The translations under genes and the position numbers were made by a program. 38,860 nucleotides of DNA from CAZDQL01 sp964507325 (lineage in GTDB: Bacteria > Planctomycetota > UBA1135 > GCA-002686595). The notes under the pieces are model-generated. The model did no database searches. It was given only the letters and a program-made list of their open reading frames with translations, and was not told the DNA's origin. Shown here piece by piece: positions 7,972 through 15,608 of this stretch. The stretch is taken from assembly GCA_964507325.1 (NCBI GenBank), contig CAZDQL010000066.1, positions 1-38,860 on the forward strand. The letters run 5' to 3'. The stretch's first letter is position 1. Each line of letters starts with the position of its first letter.

Positions 7972-10179
7972 CTAGGACCGAGCGGGGAGTGTGCGCGCTC
8001 GGGTCCGCGCGCGCAACAGGAGCCAGAGCGCGAGCACCCCGATCCACCCGGCGCCGGCCAGCACCTCGCGCCAACCCTCCGGCGCGGAGGGTGCGACGTA
8101 GCCGCAGCCGCCGCCGCCACCGCCGGAGCTCCCCTCGAAGATGTAAGCGCCCGTCAGAAGCGTGGCCTGCTGGGTGTCGCTCTCGCGCACCATCACGGTG
8201 CGGCGCTGGGAGGAGCTGGCGGGGGTCACCACCGAGAGCTCGGTGGAGTCGACCAGGGAGACGCGGGCGGCCGCGACTCCACCCAGGCCCGTCTTGTCGT
8301 CGGCGCCGAAGATCACCTCGCTCTGGGCGGTGAAATCGGTGCCGGTCAGGGTCACCGTCTCACCGCCCTCGTCGGACCCGCCGCCCGGAGAGACGTTCGT
8401 GAGCACCGGGTCGGGCTGGGCGGCGAAGCTGAAGGCGGCGGTGGCGGTGTCGTCCGTGGGGGTCCGCACCTCCAGCACGTAGGGCCCCCCCGGCACCCCC
8501 GCTTCGGTCACCACGCTGAGGCGCGACTGGCTGTCGATCGTCACGTTCGGTTGCGCCACGCCGTTGATCGTCACCGTGGACCCCGTGATGAAATCCTCCC
8601 CCTCGACGATCACGGTCGTGCCCCCGGCGCTGTTCCCGGCCACGGGGAAGACGGAATCGATCGCAGGAGCGGCGCTGGCGGTGTAGCCGTTCAGCTCGCG
8701 CCCCTCCACCCCGGTGGCGTCGATCACCACCACGTCGTGGATGCCGGCCACCATCTCCTTGGTGGTGAGGGTGATGGTGGTCGAGTTCACCACCGTGCAG
8801 CCGCCCAGCGCGCCGTCCTTGTAGATCGTGTCCCCGATCACCAGGCGCAGACCCGGATTGAAGCCGGTCCCGGCGATCGTCAGAGGCACCGCGTCGGCGG
8901 CGGCACCGGTGGCGGGCACGACCGAGACGACCGACGGATCGGGGGGAGTGATCTCGAGTCCGGCGCAGAGGATGCTGCTGTCGCCTCCGCCGTTCGTCGC
9001 GCTCAGGTCGACGTGCCCCGCAGCCGCTCCGGGGGGGACGGTGGCGGTGAAGGTGACCCAGCTCCCGCCCCACGTGACGCCGCTGATCACGACCGAGGGA
9101 TCGCTGGCGGTCAGCGTGCTGCCGGCGCTCAGGTTCGACCCGCGCACCATCAGCGAGTTGCCTTGACCGGAGATCGCGCGCAGGGGGTAGTCGTCGGCGG
9201 AGCGGCCCAAGCTGATGTCCACGTTCGGCCCGCAGACCAGATTGCCCATCTCGGTCGTCTGCCCATTGGCGGCGACCGCGGTGCCGAAGACGGTGGATTC
9301 GAAATCGACCTGCACGGTGTGCCCGGAGGTCAGGTTCGCAGAACTGACGGGGTAGTCGAGGGGGGTGGCGTAGACGGTGTAGGTCCCCGGCGAGAGGGAC
9401 TTGAGCGCGAAGCGCCCGTTGCCGTTGGAGAGCGCCGCACCCGCGAGCCGTCCGTTCGCGTCCCGCGCCCCCACCCAGGCGCCCTTGATCAGGGATCCGC
9501 CCACGGAGCGCGTCAGGGTGCCTTTGATCGTCCCGAAGCTGCCGTTGGGGTACATCGCCTGCAGCCCGTGCACGTCGTCGATGGAGAGGCTGCGGTGCAG
9601 GATCACGGTGGTGTCCACGTAGGGGTACATGGTGGCCCCCGCGCACCCGGTGTGATCGAGGCCCAGGAGGTGCCCCAGCTCGTGGGCCCCCACGTCCTGC
9701 ACGTCGAAGCGGCCGGCGACGCCGCTGGTGGTGAAGAGGAAGGTCTTGCCGTTGAAGAGGATGTCCGAGTCGATGATCTTGCCGCTGGTGTAGAACTCGA
9801 TCGGAGTCACCGCCACGATCCCCGACGCCCCCGGGAAGTAGCCCGAGGAGTTGTTCTCGTCGAAGAGGATCAGGTGCCGCGCGTTCGACTGCCAGTTGGT
9901 GCTGGCCTGCTCGCTGGCGGAGGTGTTCTCCTTCAGGACGGCCTGGGTCATGTTGACCTCGTTCCAGGCCGCGATGGCGTTGCGCAGGGCGGTGAAGTGG
10001 CTGCCGTCGGAGATGTTGTCGGAGCCGGTCTCGTTGATGACGATCGAGACGTTGGCCGGGTCGCTCCAGTACAGGACGTTGCCGTTGCCGCTGTAGATCA
10101 GGCGTACGTGGGCCCCCACGAAGGCGGCGGTGAAGAGGGCGGCGGCCAGGAGCCAGGCGGGGCGACGGTGGAAGCGCAT
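7972..10179 (-). CDS. Secreted matrixin-like metalloprotease with carboxypeptidase-regulatory-like and IPT/TIG domains and a C-terminal sorting-like tail
   Basis: This 735-residue exported protein has a signal peptide at about 1-23. A peptidase M10A/matrixin-like domain follows, with zinc motif HELGHLLGLDH (H166, H170, H176) and a Met-turn at M184. Next come a carnitine-type beta-sandwich (KGTLTRSVGGSLIKGA to SPGTYTVYATP, about 218-280) and at least three IPT/TIG immunoglobulin-like repeats opening with PDPSVVSVVPATGA, APAIDSVFPVAG and PDPVLTNVSPGGG. The C-terminus is a glycine run with GGCGY, a hydrophobic helix (about 710-724) and an Arg-rich tail. This resembles GlyGly-CTERM/MYXO-CTERM type signals that retain proteins at the cell surface. 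ATG 10179 shares one base with the upstream gene's stop (TGATG), so translation is coupled. Protease activity is predicted from the intact motif; the target is unknown. Confidence 0.85.
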   Translation of the reverse strand: MRFHRRPAWLLAAALFTAAFVGAHVRLIYSGNGNVLYWSDPANVSIVINETGSDNISDGSHFTALRNAIAAWNEVNMTQAVLKENTSASEQASTNWQSNARHLILFDENNSSGYFPGASGIVAVTPIEFYTSGKIIDSDILFNGKTFLFTTSGVAGRFDVQDVGAHELGHLLGLDHTGCAGATMYPYVDTTVILHRSLSIDDVHGLQAMYPNGSFGTIKGTLTRSVGGSLIKGAWVGARDANGRLAGAALSNGNGRFALKSLSPGTYTVYATPLDYPVSSANLTSGHTVQVDFESTVFGTAVAANGQTTEMGNLVCGPNVDISLGRSADDYPLRAISGQGNSLMVRGSNLSAGSTLTASDPSVVISGVTWGGSWVTFTATVPPGAAAGHVDLSATNGGGDSSILCAGLEITPPDPSVVSVVPATGAAADAVPLTIAGTGFNPGLRLVIGDTIYKDGALGGCTVVNSTTITLTTKEMVAGIHDVVVIDATGVEGRELNGYTASAAPAIDSVFPVAGNSAGGTTVIVEGEDFITGSTVTINGVAQPNVTIDSQSRLSVVTEAGVPGGPYVLEVRTPTDDTATAAFSFAAQPDPVLTNVSPGGGSDEGGETVTLTGTDFTAQSEVIFGADDKTGLGGVAAARVSLVDSTELSVVTPASSSQRRTVMVRESDTQQATLLTGAYIFEGSSGGGGGGCGYVAPSAPEGWREVLAGAGWIGVLALWLLLRARTRARTLPARS

Positions 10180-10781
10180 CACTTCTGGCCCCCTTCCTCG
10201 ATTCCGCGCGCGCGTTTGGCGGCGACAGCCGCCTCCAGGCGCGCCAGGAGGTCCGCGTACTCGAGCACGTCGATGCCGTGGTCCTCCACCGGCACCCCAC
10301 CCGGGCCGGAGAGCAGGGTGGCTCCCCCCTGGGGCCGCAGGGCGAACTTGCGCCCCCGTCCGTCGGCGACCACCAGCCAGCGACCCTGGCTGAGGCCGAT
10401 CACGACCCGCGAGCCGAGGTGCGACGGCTCGCTCAGCATCAGGATCAGGTCCTCTCCGGCGCGCAGTTCCGGCATGCCGGGGATCATCGTCCCTCGCCCG
10501 CTGGGCAGGACGCCCCCCGGCAGGCGCACGGTGCGCACCGGCTGGTCCAGGCCCCAGAAGGTGCGGTCCACTGCCAGCTGGTAGTCGGTGTGGACCATGC
10601 CATCGGGAGCCTCCACGGGTGTGGCCGAGACCACGCGCGCTTCGAGCACGAGGTCGGCGGCGGTGACCAGCTCGTCCAGGTCGAGCCGCAGGGCGGTTCC
10701 GGCGATGGGGTCGGGGCGGTCCTGTCGGACGGCGAGGGCGACGCCGAGCAGGATCGCGGCGACGCAGAGGAAGGGACGCAT
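10179..10781 (-). CDS. Secreted beta-rich protein coupled to the matrixin gene (function unknown)
   Basis: This 200-residue product starts MRPFLCVAAILLGVALAVRQ, a plausible signal peptide or membrane anchor. It continues with a domain reading DLVLEARVVSATPVE, YQLAVDRTFWGLDQPVRTVRLPGG, AGEDLILMLSE and VIGLSQGRWLVV. This pattern (leakage of 'status' VEARVV, a 'VRVPGG' strand, then 'GLxQGxFxV') recurs, as I remember it, in small uncharacterised proteins encoded next to matrixins. Its TGA shares a base with the matrixin ATG, so the two are probably made in equal amounts. It could be a propeptide-like inhibitor, chaperone or partner of the protease, which is inference only. The ribosome-binding site is weak. 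No enzyme motif is seen. Confidence 0.7.
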   Translation of the reverse strand: MRPFLCVAAILLGVALAVRQDRPDPIAGTALRLDLDELVTAADLVLEARVVSATPVEAPDGMVHTDYQLAVDRTFWGLDQPVRTVRLPGGVLPSGRGTMIPGMPELRAGEDLILMLSEPSHLGSRVVIGLSQGRWLVVADGRGRKFALRPQGGATLLSGPGGVPVEDHGIDVLEYADLLARLEAAVAAKRARGIEEGGQK

Positions 10782-11010
10782 CGCGACGCTCTCGTGGGGT
10801 GGATCGGGGTAGCGGTGGGCCAGGCCGGCCCGGGGAGAACCGCTCATCAGGCCTGTCGAGCGCGCAGATGCGCATTCTTGAGGGAATGGGCGATCAGGGC
10901 CCCCGGCGACGGGCAACCGGCGCGGGGCGCGGATTCGCCGTTGCCCCTCAAGTCCCCCACCCCCGCCCATTCGATAGCAGGAAGTCCTCTCTCTTCGACC
11001 CCTCCGCAGC
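10782..11010. promoter_or_regulatory. Divergent intergenic region between the matrixin operon and the HDOD gene, with one stem-loop
   Basis: This 229-bp region must hold the promoters of both flanking transcription units, though I see no convincing -35/-10 pair. A stem of 11 base pairs with one bulge is formed by GGGCAAC plus GGCG (10911-10922) against CGCC plus GTTGCCC (10936-10946), with a 13-nt loop. It lies about 65 bp upstream of the HDOD start and could be an operator or leader structure. Confidence 0.35.
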
Positions 11011-11853
11011 ATGAAGACGTCGATCAAGGATCTGATCCGCAACAACCTCTCGATCCCCACGCTGCCGGAGGTGGTCATGAGGATCAACCGGCTCGTCGAC
11101 GACCCCGATGTGGGGACCGCCGAGATCGGCGAACTGGTCTCCCATGACGCTCCCCTGGCGGCCAAGGTGCTGCGCATCGCCAACAGCGCCTACTACGGCC
11201 TCTCGGGGGAGTGCGTGTCCACCGCCCACGCCAGCACAGTGCTCGGGATCAAGGTGCTGCGCAACATCGTGACCCAGGTGGCGGTCATCAACGAGTTCGA
11301 CCACCTGGAGGACAGCGAAGTCTTCAGCATGCAGGAGCTGTGGAACCACGCCTGCCTGACGGGGCACCTCTGCTCCAGATTGGGACAGCGCTCGAGCGAG
11401 GTCACCACGCTGGAGCCGGAGGAGTTCTACGTCTGCGGACTGCTGCACGACGTGGGCAAGGTCATCCTCCTGGACGGCCTGGGAGAGCAGTATCGCGACA
11501 TCGTCAGCGTGGCCGCCCGCGAGCAGAAGCCGCTGCACCTGGTGGAGCGCGCCGTGCTCTCCTTCAACCACACCGACGTGGGCTCCGTGGTCGCCAACCG
11601 CTGGGGTCTGCCGGAGCAGATCTCCAACGCCATCCACTACCACCATGGGCCTCGGGACGAGGTGGCCTCCAACGAGGTCGTCTCGGTTGTGGCCCACGCG
11701 AACCTCCTGGCCCACCGCGTCGTTCGGAACGACGCCGAGGGCGTCTGGGGGATCTTCGACGTCGGCACGCGCGAGCAGCTGGGACTCTGCCAAGAGGACG
11801 TGGCGGACGTGGTGGAGTTCGCCTTCTCGAACCGCGGCGTCACCGCGAGCTGA
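11011..11853 (+). CDS. HDOD-domain signalling protein
   Basis: This 280-residue cytoplasmic protein consists almost entirely of an HDOD domain. The N-terminal signature is LSIPTLPEVVMRINRLVDDP, followed by LVSHDAPLAAKVLRIANSAYYG, ILGIKVLRNIV-type helices and the HD motif YVCGLLHDVGKVIL (around residue 150). HDOD proteins are HD-fold relatives that mostly act as output or scaffold modules in chemotaxis, c-di-GMP and stress signalling, often without catalysis. No receiver, GGDEF or EAL domain is attached, so its partner is not visible. ATG 11011 is preceded by a C-rich stretch rather than a strong ribosome-binding site. It is followed 116 bp later by a small orphan gene on the same strand. Confidence 0.9.
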   Translation: MKTSIKDLIRNNLSIPTLPEVVMRINRLVDDPDVGTAEIGELVSHDAPLAAKVLRIANSAYYGLSGECVSTAHASTVLGIKVLRNIVTQVAVINEFDHLEDSEVFSMQELWNHACLTGHLCSRLGQRSSEVTTLEPEEFYVCGLLHDVGKVILLDGLGEQYRDIVSVAAREQKPLHLVERAVLSFNHTDVGSVVANRWGLPEQISNAIHYHHGPRDEVASNEVVSVVAHANLLAHRVVRNDAEGVWGIFDVGTREQLGLCQEDVADVVEFAFSNRGVTAS

Positions 11854-11924
11854 CGCGGACGGGTCGCGCGTCCCGCTCCGGGACGACCGCCCCCGTTGGG
11901 CCAGCGGGCCCCGGCGGCCTGAGC

Positions 11925-11969
11925 GGGGTAGGCTTCGATGTCTCCAGTCATCGAAACCCGGTCTACCCC
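11925..11969 (+). promoter_or_regulatory. Two-tier stem-loop ending directly at the start codon of the small downstream gene
   Basis: Outer stem GGGGTAG (11925-11931) pairs with CTACCCC (11963-11969). Inner stem TTCGATG (11934-11940) pairs with CATCGAA (11949-11955) around an 8-nt loop. The right outer arm is contiguous with ATG 11970. No Shine-Dalgarno sequence lies between stem and start. It may be an RNA switch or a transcript end for the HDOD gene. Confidence 0.45.
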
Positions 11970-12305
11970 ATGGACGCCCGTCGTCTCCTCCAGCGCATGT
12001 GCATCCGCCACGGCCTCGCCTACCGCGAAGCCACGCGGCTCTTGCCTCTCCTCGAAAGGGCGTTGGTGTCGCCCAACGAAGTCCGGGATCGCATCCTGCG
12101 ACTGATCGACACGAACCTGTCACGCAAGGCCAACGGCGCGGTCGACTCCACCGCGGAGGCGATGAACGTGGACCTGGACGAGGAGGTCCTGATGTCGGTG
12201 GCGCGCGTGCTGCACGCCTGGGCCCCCTCGGCCAAGATCCTGGACCTGGGCAAGGTCCTGCCGGACATCTTCCCCGACGGATTCGACCCCAAGGACCTGG
12301 ATTAG
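11970..12305 (+). CDS. Small conserved-looking helical protein of unknown function
   Basis: This is a 111-residue protein of alternating helices: MDARRLLQRMCIRHGLAYRE, ATRLLPLLERALV, NEVRDRILRLIDTNL, EEVLMSVARVLHAWAP. It has an acidic C-terminus, GFDPKDLD. It lacks a signal peptide, membrane helix or recognised motif, and I do not recognise the family. Reasons to accept it as real are strong GC3-type codon bias, amphipathic helices, an ATG directly after a well-formed stem-loop, and a strong terminator overlapping its stop codon. The conventional ribosome-binding site is missing. It might be coupled in function to the HDOD gene upstream, but nothing in the sequence proves this. Confidence 0.7.
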   Translation: MDARRLLQRMCIRHGLAYREATRLLPLLERALVSPNEVRDRILRLIDTNLSRKANGAVDSTAEAMNVDLDEEVLMSVARVLHAWAPSAKILDLGKVLPDIFPDGFDPKDLD

Positions 12306-12348
12306 ACGGGCGCGGGCCCGTCCGGAGGGGTCCCGGACGAGCCCGCGC
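12305..12348. terminator. Strong GC-rich terminator hairpin between convergent genes
   Basis: GCGCGGGC (12310-12317) pairs with GCCCGCGC (12341-12348), and the stem continues inward as CGTCCGG/CCGGACG (about 16 pairs, one C-A mismatch). A competing smaller hairpin, GACGGGC-GCGG-GCCCGTC, occupies 12305-12322 and starts on the last base of the TAG. With genes converging on both sides, it probably serves both directions. There is no T-run on the plus strand. Confidence 0.6.
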
Positions 12349-12378
12349 GACTCGCTTTCGCGGTCGGGCTGGAGAGCG

Positions 12379-14544
12379 TCAGCGGCCGCGGCGGCGGCCC
12401 CCACGCTCACGCTGCAGGAGCCGCTCGAGGCGGTCGATGCGCTCGTGGAGCTCGGCGATCTCCTCGTGCAGGTCGTGCAGCAGGTCGCGGTGCACGTCGG
12501 AGGCCTCTACACTCCATCCGCGCCGGGAGCGGAACTCCCCGCGGCGGGGCTGCATCACCCGGAAGTAGCCACCGTGGGACTGGATTCCCTGCATGTGGTA
12601 GCGGGGGAGGCGACCGAAGTCGCACTCGCCACGGCAATCGAAGTCGCCCCCGCACTCGCCGCAGCAGTCGCCCTCGCACTCGCCACAGCAATCGTCGTCG
12701 TCGTCGCACTCGCCGCAGCAGTCGCCGCACTCAGCGGCCTCGTTGATGAAGAGGCCCCGCAGAGGCGCGAAGCGGTGCCCTTCGACGCGACCGGCACGCG
12801 CACGGAGTTGGGCACCCAGTCCGCCCCCGCGCTTCTCGATCAGCTCGAGCAGGTGTCCGTGGAGGTCTTCGAAGTCGTCGTCGACCCACTCGAGCACTTC
12901 GACCTGCTCTTCTCCGTCTCCCATGCGCTTGACGAGGATCTTGGCGCGGCGCTCGCCCTCGGCGTCGCAGTCCACAGTGCACTTGTCGCCACACTTCTCA
13001 CCGCACTCCATGTCGCAGACGCCCTCGCACTCCGCCTCGCCGACGGCGATGCAGATTGCCTTCTGCTTGTCGCCTTTGCCGCTGGAGATCAGGTGCTGCA
13101 CGTCGTTGCGCAGGATCTCGATGTGGGATGTGCAGTCCCCTTCGCCCTCACAGCTGATGACGAACTGGCCACCGCCGCCGCCGCAGTCCTCTTCACCCTC
13201 ACAGCTGAAGATGAACTTGCCGCCGCCGCCACCGCCGCGGCTCCCGTCCTCGGTGTTGAAGATGCGAATCTGGCCGTCGTCATCCGTCATGGCCAGGCCG
13301 AAGGAGATCTCGCCCTCCCCGTCGCCGATCTCGATCACGCGCTCTTCGATGATCTGCGGCTCTCCATCCGCGCCGGCGATGGCGATGGTGATGATCCCGG
13401 GCTGGCCCTCGTGGCCCAACTGCACCTGCTTGAGGATCTCCTTGTGCAGGACGTCGGAGTGCTCCTTGTGCAGGACGTCGGCGTGCTCCGTGAGCAGGAA
13501 GTCGGAGTGCTCCTTGTTGTCGTGCTCACCGACGTAGCCGAGCGCGGCCAGAGGGGCCGGCTGCGGGCCACCTTGGATGGCCCCCAGGGTCATCAGCTGG
13601 ACCTTGCCCCTGTGCTTCTTCTCGCCGCGCTGGTAGACGATCTTGACGCTCTCGCCCGCCTCGAGACCCTCGAGGAGCTCGCTGATCCCCTCGTCGGCAG
13701 TGGAGTGGCCGTTGATCATCAGGATGCGGTCGCCGGCGTTCAATCCCGCCTCGGCGGCGCCGCTACCGGGCATGACGTTGAGGATGTTCATCCCATCCTC
13801 GAGGCTCATCTGAACGCCCAGGTAGCCGCGCTCGCCCGCGGACTCCTCGAGCTCCACGACCACGTCACCGGCTATGTAGCCGAGGGCGGAGAGCTCCTTG
13901 GTGAGCTCGGCCAGCTCGAGGTCGAGCTCCGCGAGATCGACGAGCTCGGCCTCACTGAGCTCGAGCCCCACGAGGTCGACGCCGAGGTTGCGCAGCACCA
14001 GGTGGGTCTCCTCGTCCCCGTCGGTCCCGGCGACGGTGAGGCAGCATTCACCCTTGCTCCCGTCGGAGGTAATGATCTCGCAGGTGGCCTCGCACTCGCC
14101 CTCGCCTTCGCAGGCTTCGACCTTCAGGGCGACCGGCTGGGCGGTCTCGCAAGCCTTCTCGCAGGACTTGGCGCAGGCTGCGTCCTGACAGGCTTCGACC
14201 TTCAGGGCGACCGGCTGGGCGGCATCGCAGGCCTTCTCGCAGGACTTGGCGCAGGTTTCGTCCCCACGGGCTTCCACCTTCAGGACGACCGGCTGGGCGG
14301 CATCGCAAGCCTTCTCGCAGGCCTTGGCGCAGGCTTCGTCCGCACGGGCTTCCACCTTCAGGACGACCGGCTTGGCGCTCTCGCAGGCCTTGGCGCAGGC
14401 TTTGTCGTCATCTGCTTTGACGACGGTCGCCGTGCACTTGACGGTACAGGTGGTCTCGCACTGTTTCTCGGTGCACGCTTCGTCCTGGGCCACCGCGGGA
14501 GCGGCGAGCATCAGGGCGCTGGTCAGGATGGCTTGGATGAGCAT
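12379..14544 (-). CDS. Exported cysteine-rich repeat protein with a PDZ domain and a C-terminal coiled coil (novel architecture)
   Basis: This 721-residue protein has a signal peptide, MLIQAILTSALMLAAPAVAQ. Residues 21-168 hold 21 cysteines, mostly in C-x3-C ladders, and include a 26-residue repeat of the form CAK(A/S)CEKAC(D/E)xAQPVxLKVEA (49-148). A PDZ domain follows (about 237-318: GYLGVQM, PGSGAAEAGLNAGDRILMINGH). Later come His/Glu repeats (342-369, EHSDVLHKE), two Gly-run/SCEGExDC motifs (437-471), six cysteines at exact four-residue steps (506-526), four C(C/R)GEC motifs with a pentaspartate (609-641), and an amphipathic coiled coil (688-713). In total there are 44 cysteines, an even number. 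It is acidic and probably periplasmic or surface-located. A metal-binding, redox or disulfide-crosslinked structural role is possible, but none is proved. ATG 14544 has GAGG 11 nt upstream. I know no named family with this layout. Confidence 0.85.
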   Translation of the reverse strand: MLIQAILTSALMLAAPAVAQDEACTEKQCETTCTVKCTATVVKADDDKACAKACESAKPVVLKVEARADEACAKACEKACDAAQPVVLKVEARGDETCAKSCEKACDAAQPVALKVEACQDAACAKSCEKACETAQPVALKVEACEGEGECEATCEIITSDGSKGECCLTVAGTDGDEETHLVLRNLGVDLVGLELSEAELVDLAELDLELAELTKELSALGYIAGDVVVELEESAGERGYLGVQMSLEDGMNILNVMPGSGAAEAGLNAGDRILMINGHSTADEGISELLEGLEAGESVKIVYQRGEKKHRGKVQLMTLGAIQGGPQPAPLAALGYVGEHDNKEHSDFLLTEHADVLHKEHSDVLHKEILKQVQLGHEGQPGIITIAIAGADGEPQIIEERVIEIGDGEGEISFGLAMTDDDGQIRIFNTEDGSRGGGGGGKFIFSCEGEEDCGGGGGQFVISCEGEGDCTSHIEILRNDVQHLISSGKGDKQKAICIAVGEAECEGVCDMECGEKCGDKCTVDCDAEGERRAKILVKRMGDGEEQVEVLEWVDDDFEDLHGHLLELIEKRGGGLGAQLRARAGRVEGHRFAPLRGLFINEAAECGDCCGECDDDDDCCGECEGDCCGECGGDFDCRGECDFGRLPRYHMQGIQSHGGYFRVMQPRRGEFRSRRGWSVEASDVHRDLLHDLHEEIAELHERIDRLERLLQRERGGRRRGR
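14101..14400 (-). repeat. 78-bp in-frame tandem repeats in the Cys-rich gene
   Basis: Three full 78-bp units and one shortened 66-bp unit encode the CAKxCEKAC...QPVxLKVEA repeat (residues 49-148). The DNA units are very similar (for example GACCGGCTGGGCGG recurs), which points to recent expansion by unequal recombination or slippage. The shortened unit is the N-terminal one, lacking four residues. Confidence 0.85.
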
Positions 14545-14745
14545 GTCGGGTTGAACCTCGGAGTTGGGAAGTGGGCCGCGGATACGCGTCGGGCCCGGTC
14601 GCGCCTGGGTGTGATCAGCCGGGTCAATGTACTGCGTGATCGGGGACCCGGGGTAAGAGCATCGTCGCCTTCACGGGAGGGCTGAAGTCCCCATTTCGGG
14701 GCACTGCTCCCGATTTCGGGCGCTGGGGAGAGGGAGAAGGAAAGA
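14545..14745. promoter_or_regulatory. Leader/promoter region of the Cys-rich gene, with paired small hairpins
   Basis: This intergenic stretch lies upstream of the minus-strand Cys-rich gene. It contains two look-alike mini-hairpins sharing the loop ATTTC/ATTT: CCCC-ATTTC-GGGG (14689-14701) and CCCG-ATTT-CGGG (14709-14720). A minus-strand TTGACC lies near 14620-14625 without a good -10 at the right distance. The promoter call is therefore only positional. Confidence 0.3.
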
Positions 14746-14771
14746 GCGGGCCGCCCCGCGGGGTGGCCCGC
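14746..14771 (-). terminator. Rho-independent terminator of the cytochrome/cupredoxin operon
   Basis: GCGGGCCGCCCC (14746-14757) pairs with GGGGTGGCCCGC (14760-14771): 12 pairs including one G-U. Read on the minus strand, the stem is followed by TCTTTCCTTC. It sits 50 bp beyond the cupredoxin stop codon. Confidence 0.75.
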
Positions 14772-14821
14772 CCCTGAACTACAAGACCTGGACCACCGGA
14801 GCCGTTTCTACGGGAATCACC

Positions 14822-15586
14822 TCACTTGCGTTGGCCGCGTCGCTTCTTCTTGACCTTCATCTTGATTTCGAGGGCCGCGCAGGAGCCGTCCTCCGCCACC
14901 GTCACCTGGGCCTTGGTGCGGCCCAAGGTCTCGTGCCAGAGGGTCACCTCGTAGGTGCCGGGGGGGACCCCCTCGACGAAGAACTCCCCCCGCGCACCGG
15001 AAAGCGCCCAGTGGGTCGCGTCGGTCACGTAGAGCATGCACTTCATCCAGGGGTGGTAGTCGCAACTGACCTTGATCGGCTCCGCCTTGTCGAGCTTGAC
15101 CACCGTGGACCCGCCGGCGTCGATCGCCAGGTTGATCGACTTGTTCTTGAAGGAGGCGGTGTGGATGTTGTGCAGGATCGCGTCGGAGTTCAGGATCGAG
15201 ACCTTCGCCCCCGCCGGGACGATCAGCACGTGGGGTTCGAAGCGGCACCCCTTCTGATCGAGGACCAGGGGCTTCTCGGGCAACGGGACCTCCACCCCCG
15301 GGACCTTCAGGGTGACCACGACGTTGGCCAGCCCCCTGGTCTCCTCGTCGATCAAGAGGCTCAGGTCGGTGTCGTCCACGGCGACGCCGACGGGACAGCA
15401 GCCCTTGGCCTGCTCGCTGTCGATCTTCAGCTTCTTCTTGGGGGGGATCTCGCCCTCGAAGACGATCCTCCCGCTGACCACCCCCGTCACCGTCGGCGGC
15501 GCCTCCGGCGGCGGGTCCTGGGCGAGGGCGAGGACGGCCGTCAATGCCGAGACGGCGGCGATCGTGAAGGTGCGCGGCGAGTTCAT
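14822..15586 (-). CDS. Exported cupredoxin (plastocyanin-like, methylamine-utilisation type)
   Basis: This 254-residue protein has a signal peptide (about 1-22, ending LALAQ). Its core (about 32-190) is of the cupredoxin-like kind, with LIVPAGAKVSILNSDAILHN followed by IH (H139/H142) and VSCDYHPWMKCM (C175, H178, M181/M184). These are the ligands expected for a type 1 copper site. The remaining part (about 195-245) resembles a carboxypeptidase-regulatory-like beta fold (GEFFVEGVPPGTYEVTLW), and the C-terminus is a basic tail, KKKRRGQRK. It is last in the operon behind the octahaem cytochrome with only 22 bp between them, so it may be the soluble electron acceptor or a copper-related accessory of that complex. 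Copper binding and an electron-carrier role are inferred from motif and context. Confidence 0.82.
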   Translation of the reverse strand: MNSPRTFTIAAVSALTAVLALAQDPPPEAPPTVTGVVSGRIVFEGEIPPKKKLKIDSEQAKGCCPVGVAVDDTDLSLLIDEETRGLANVVVTLKVPGVEVPLPEKPLVLDQKGCRFEPHVLIVPAGAKVSILNSDAILHNIHTASFKNKSINLAIDAGGSTVVKLDKAEPIKVSCDYHPWMKCMLYVTDATHWALSGARGEFFVEGVPPGTYEVTLWHETLGRTKAQVTVAEDGSCAALEIKMKVKKKRRGQRK

Positions 15587-15608
15587 GGGAGAGCCTGGGG
15601 CGAGGGGC

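Noticed and set aside
12445..14685. Long open frame on the plus strand opposite the Cys-rich gene
   Set aside because: Its protein is made of low-complexity Leu/Val/Ala runs produced by the GC-rich complementary strand. The minus strand has a signal peptide, repeats and a PDZ domain.
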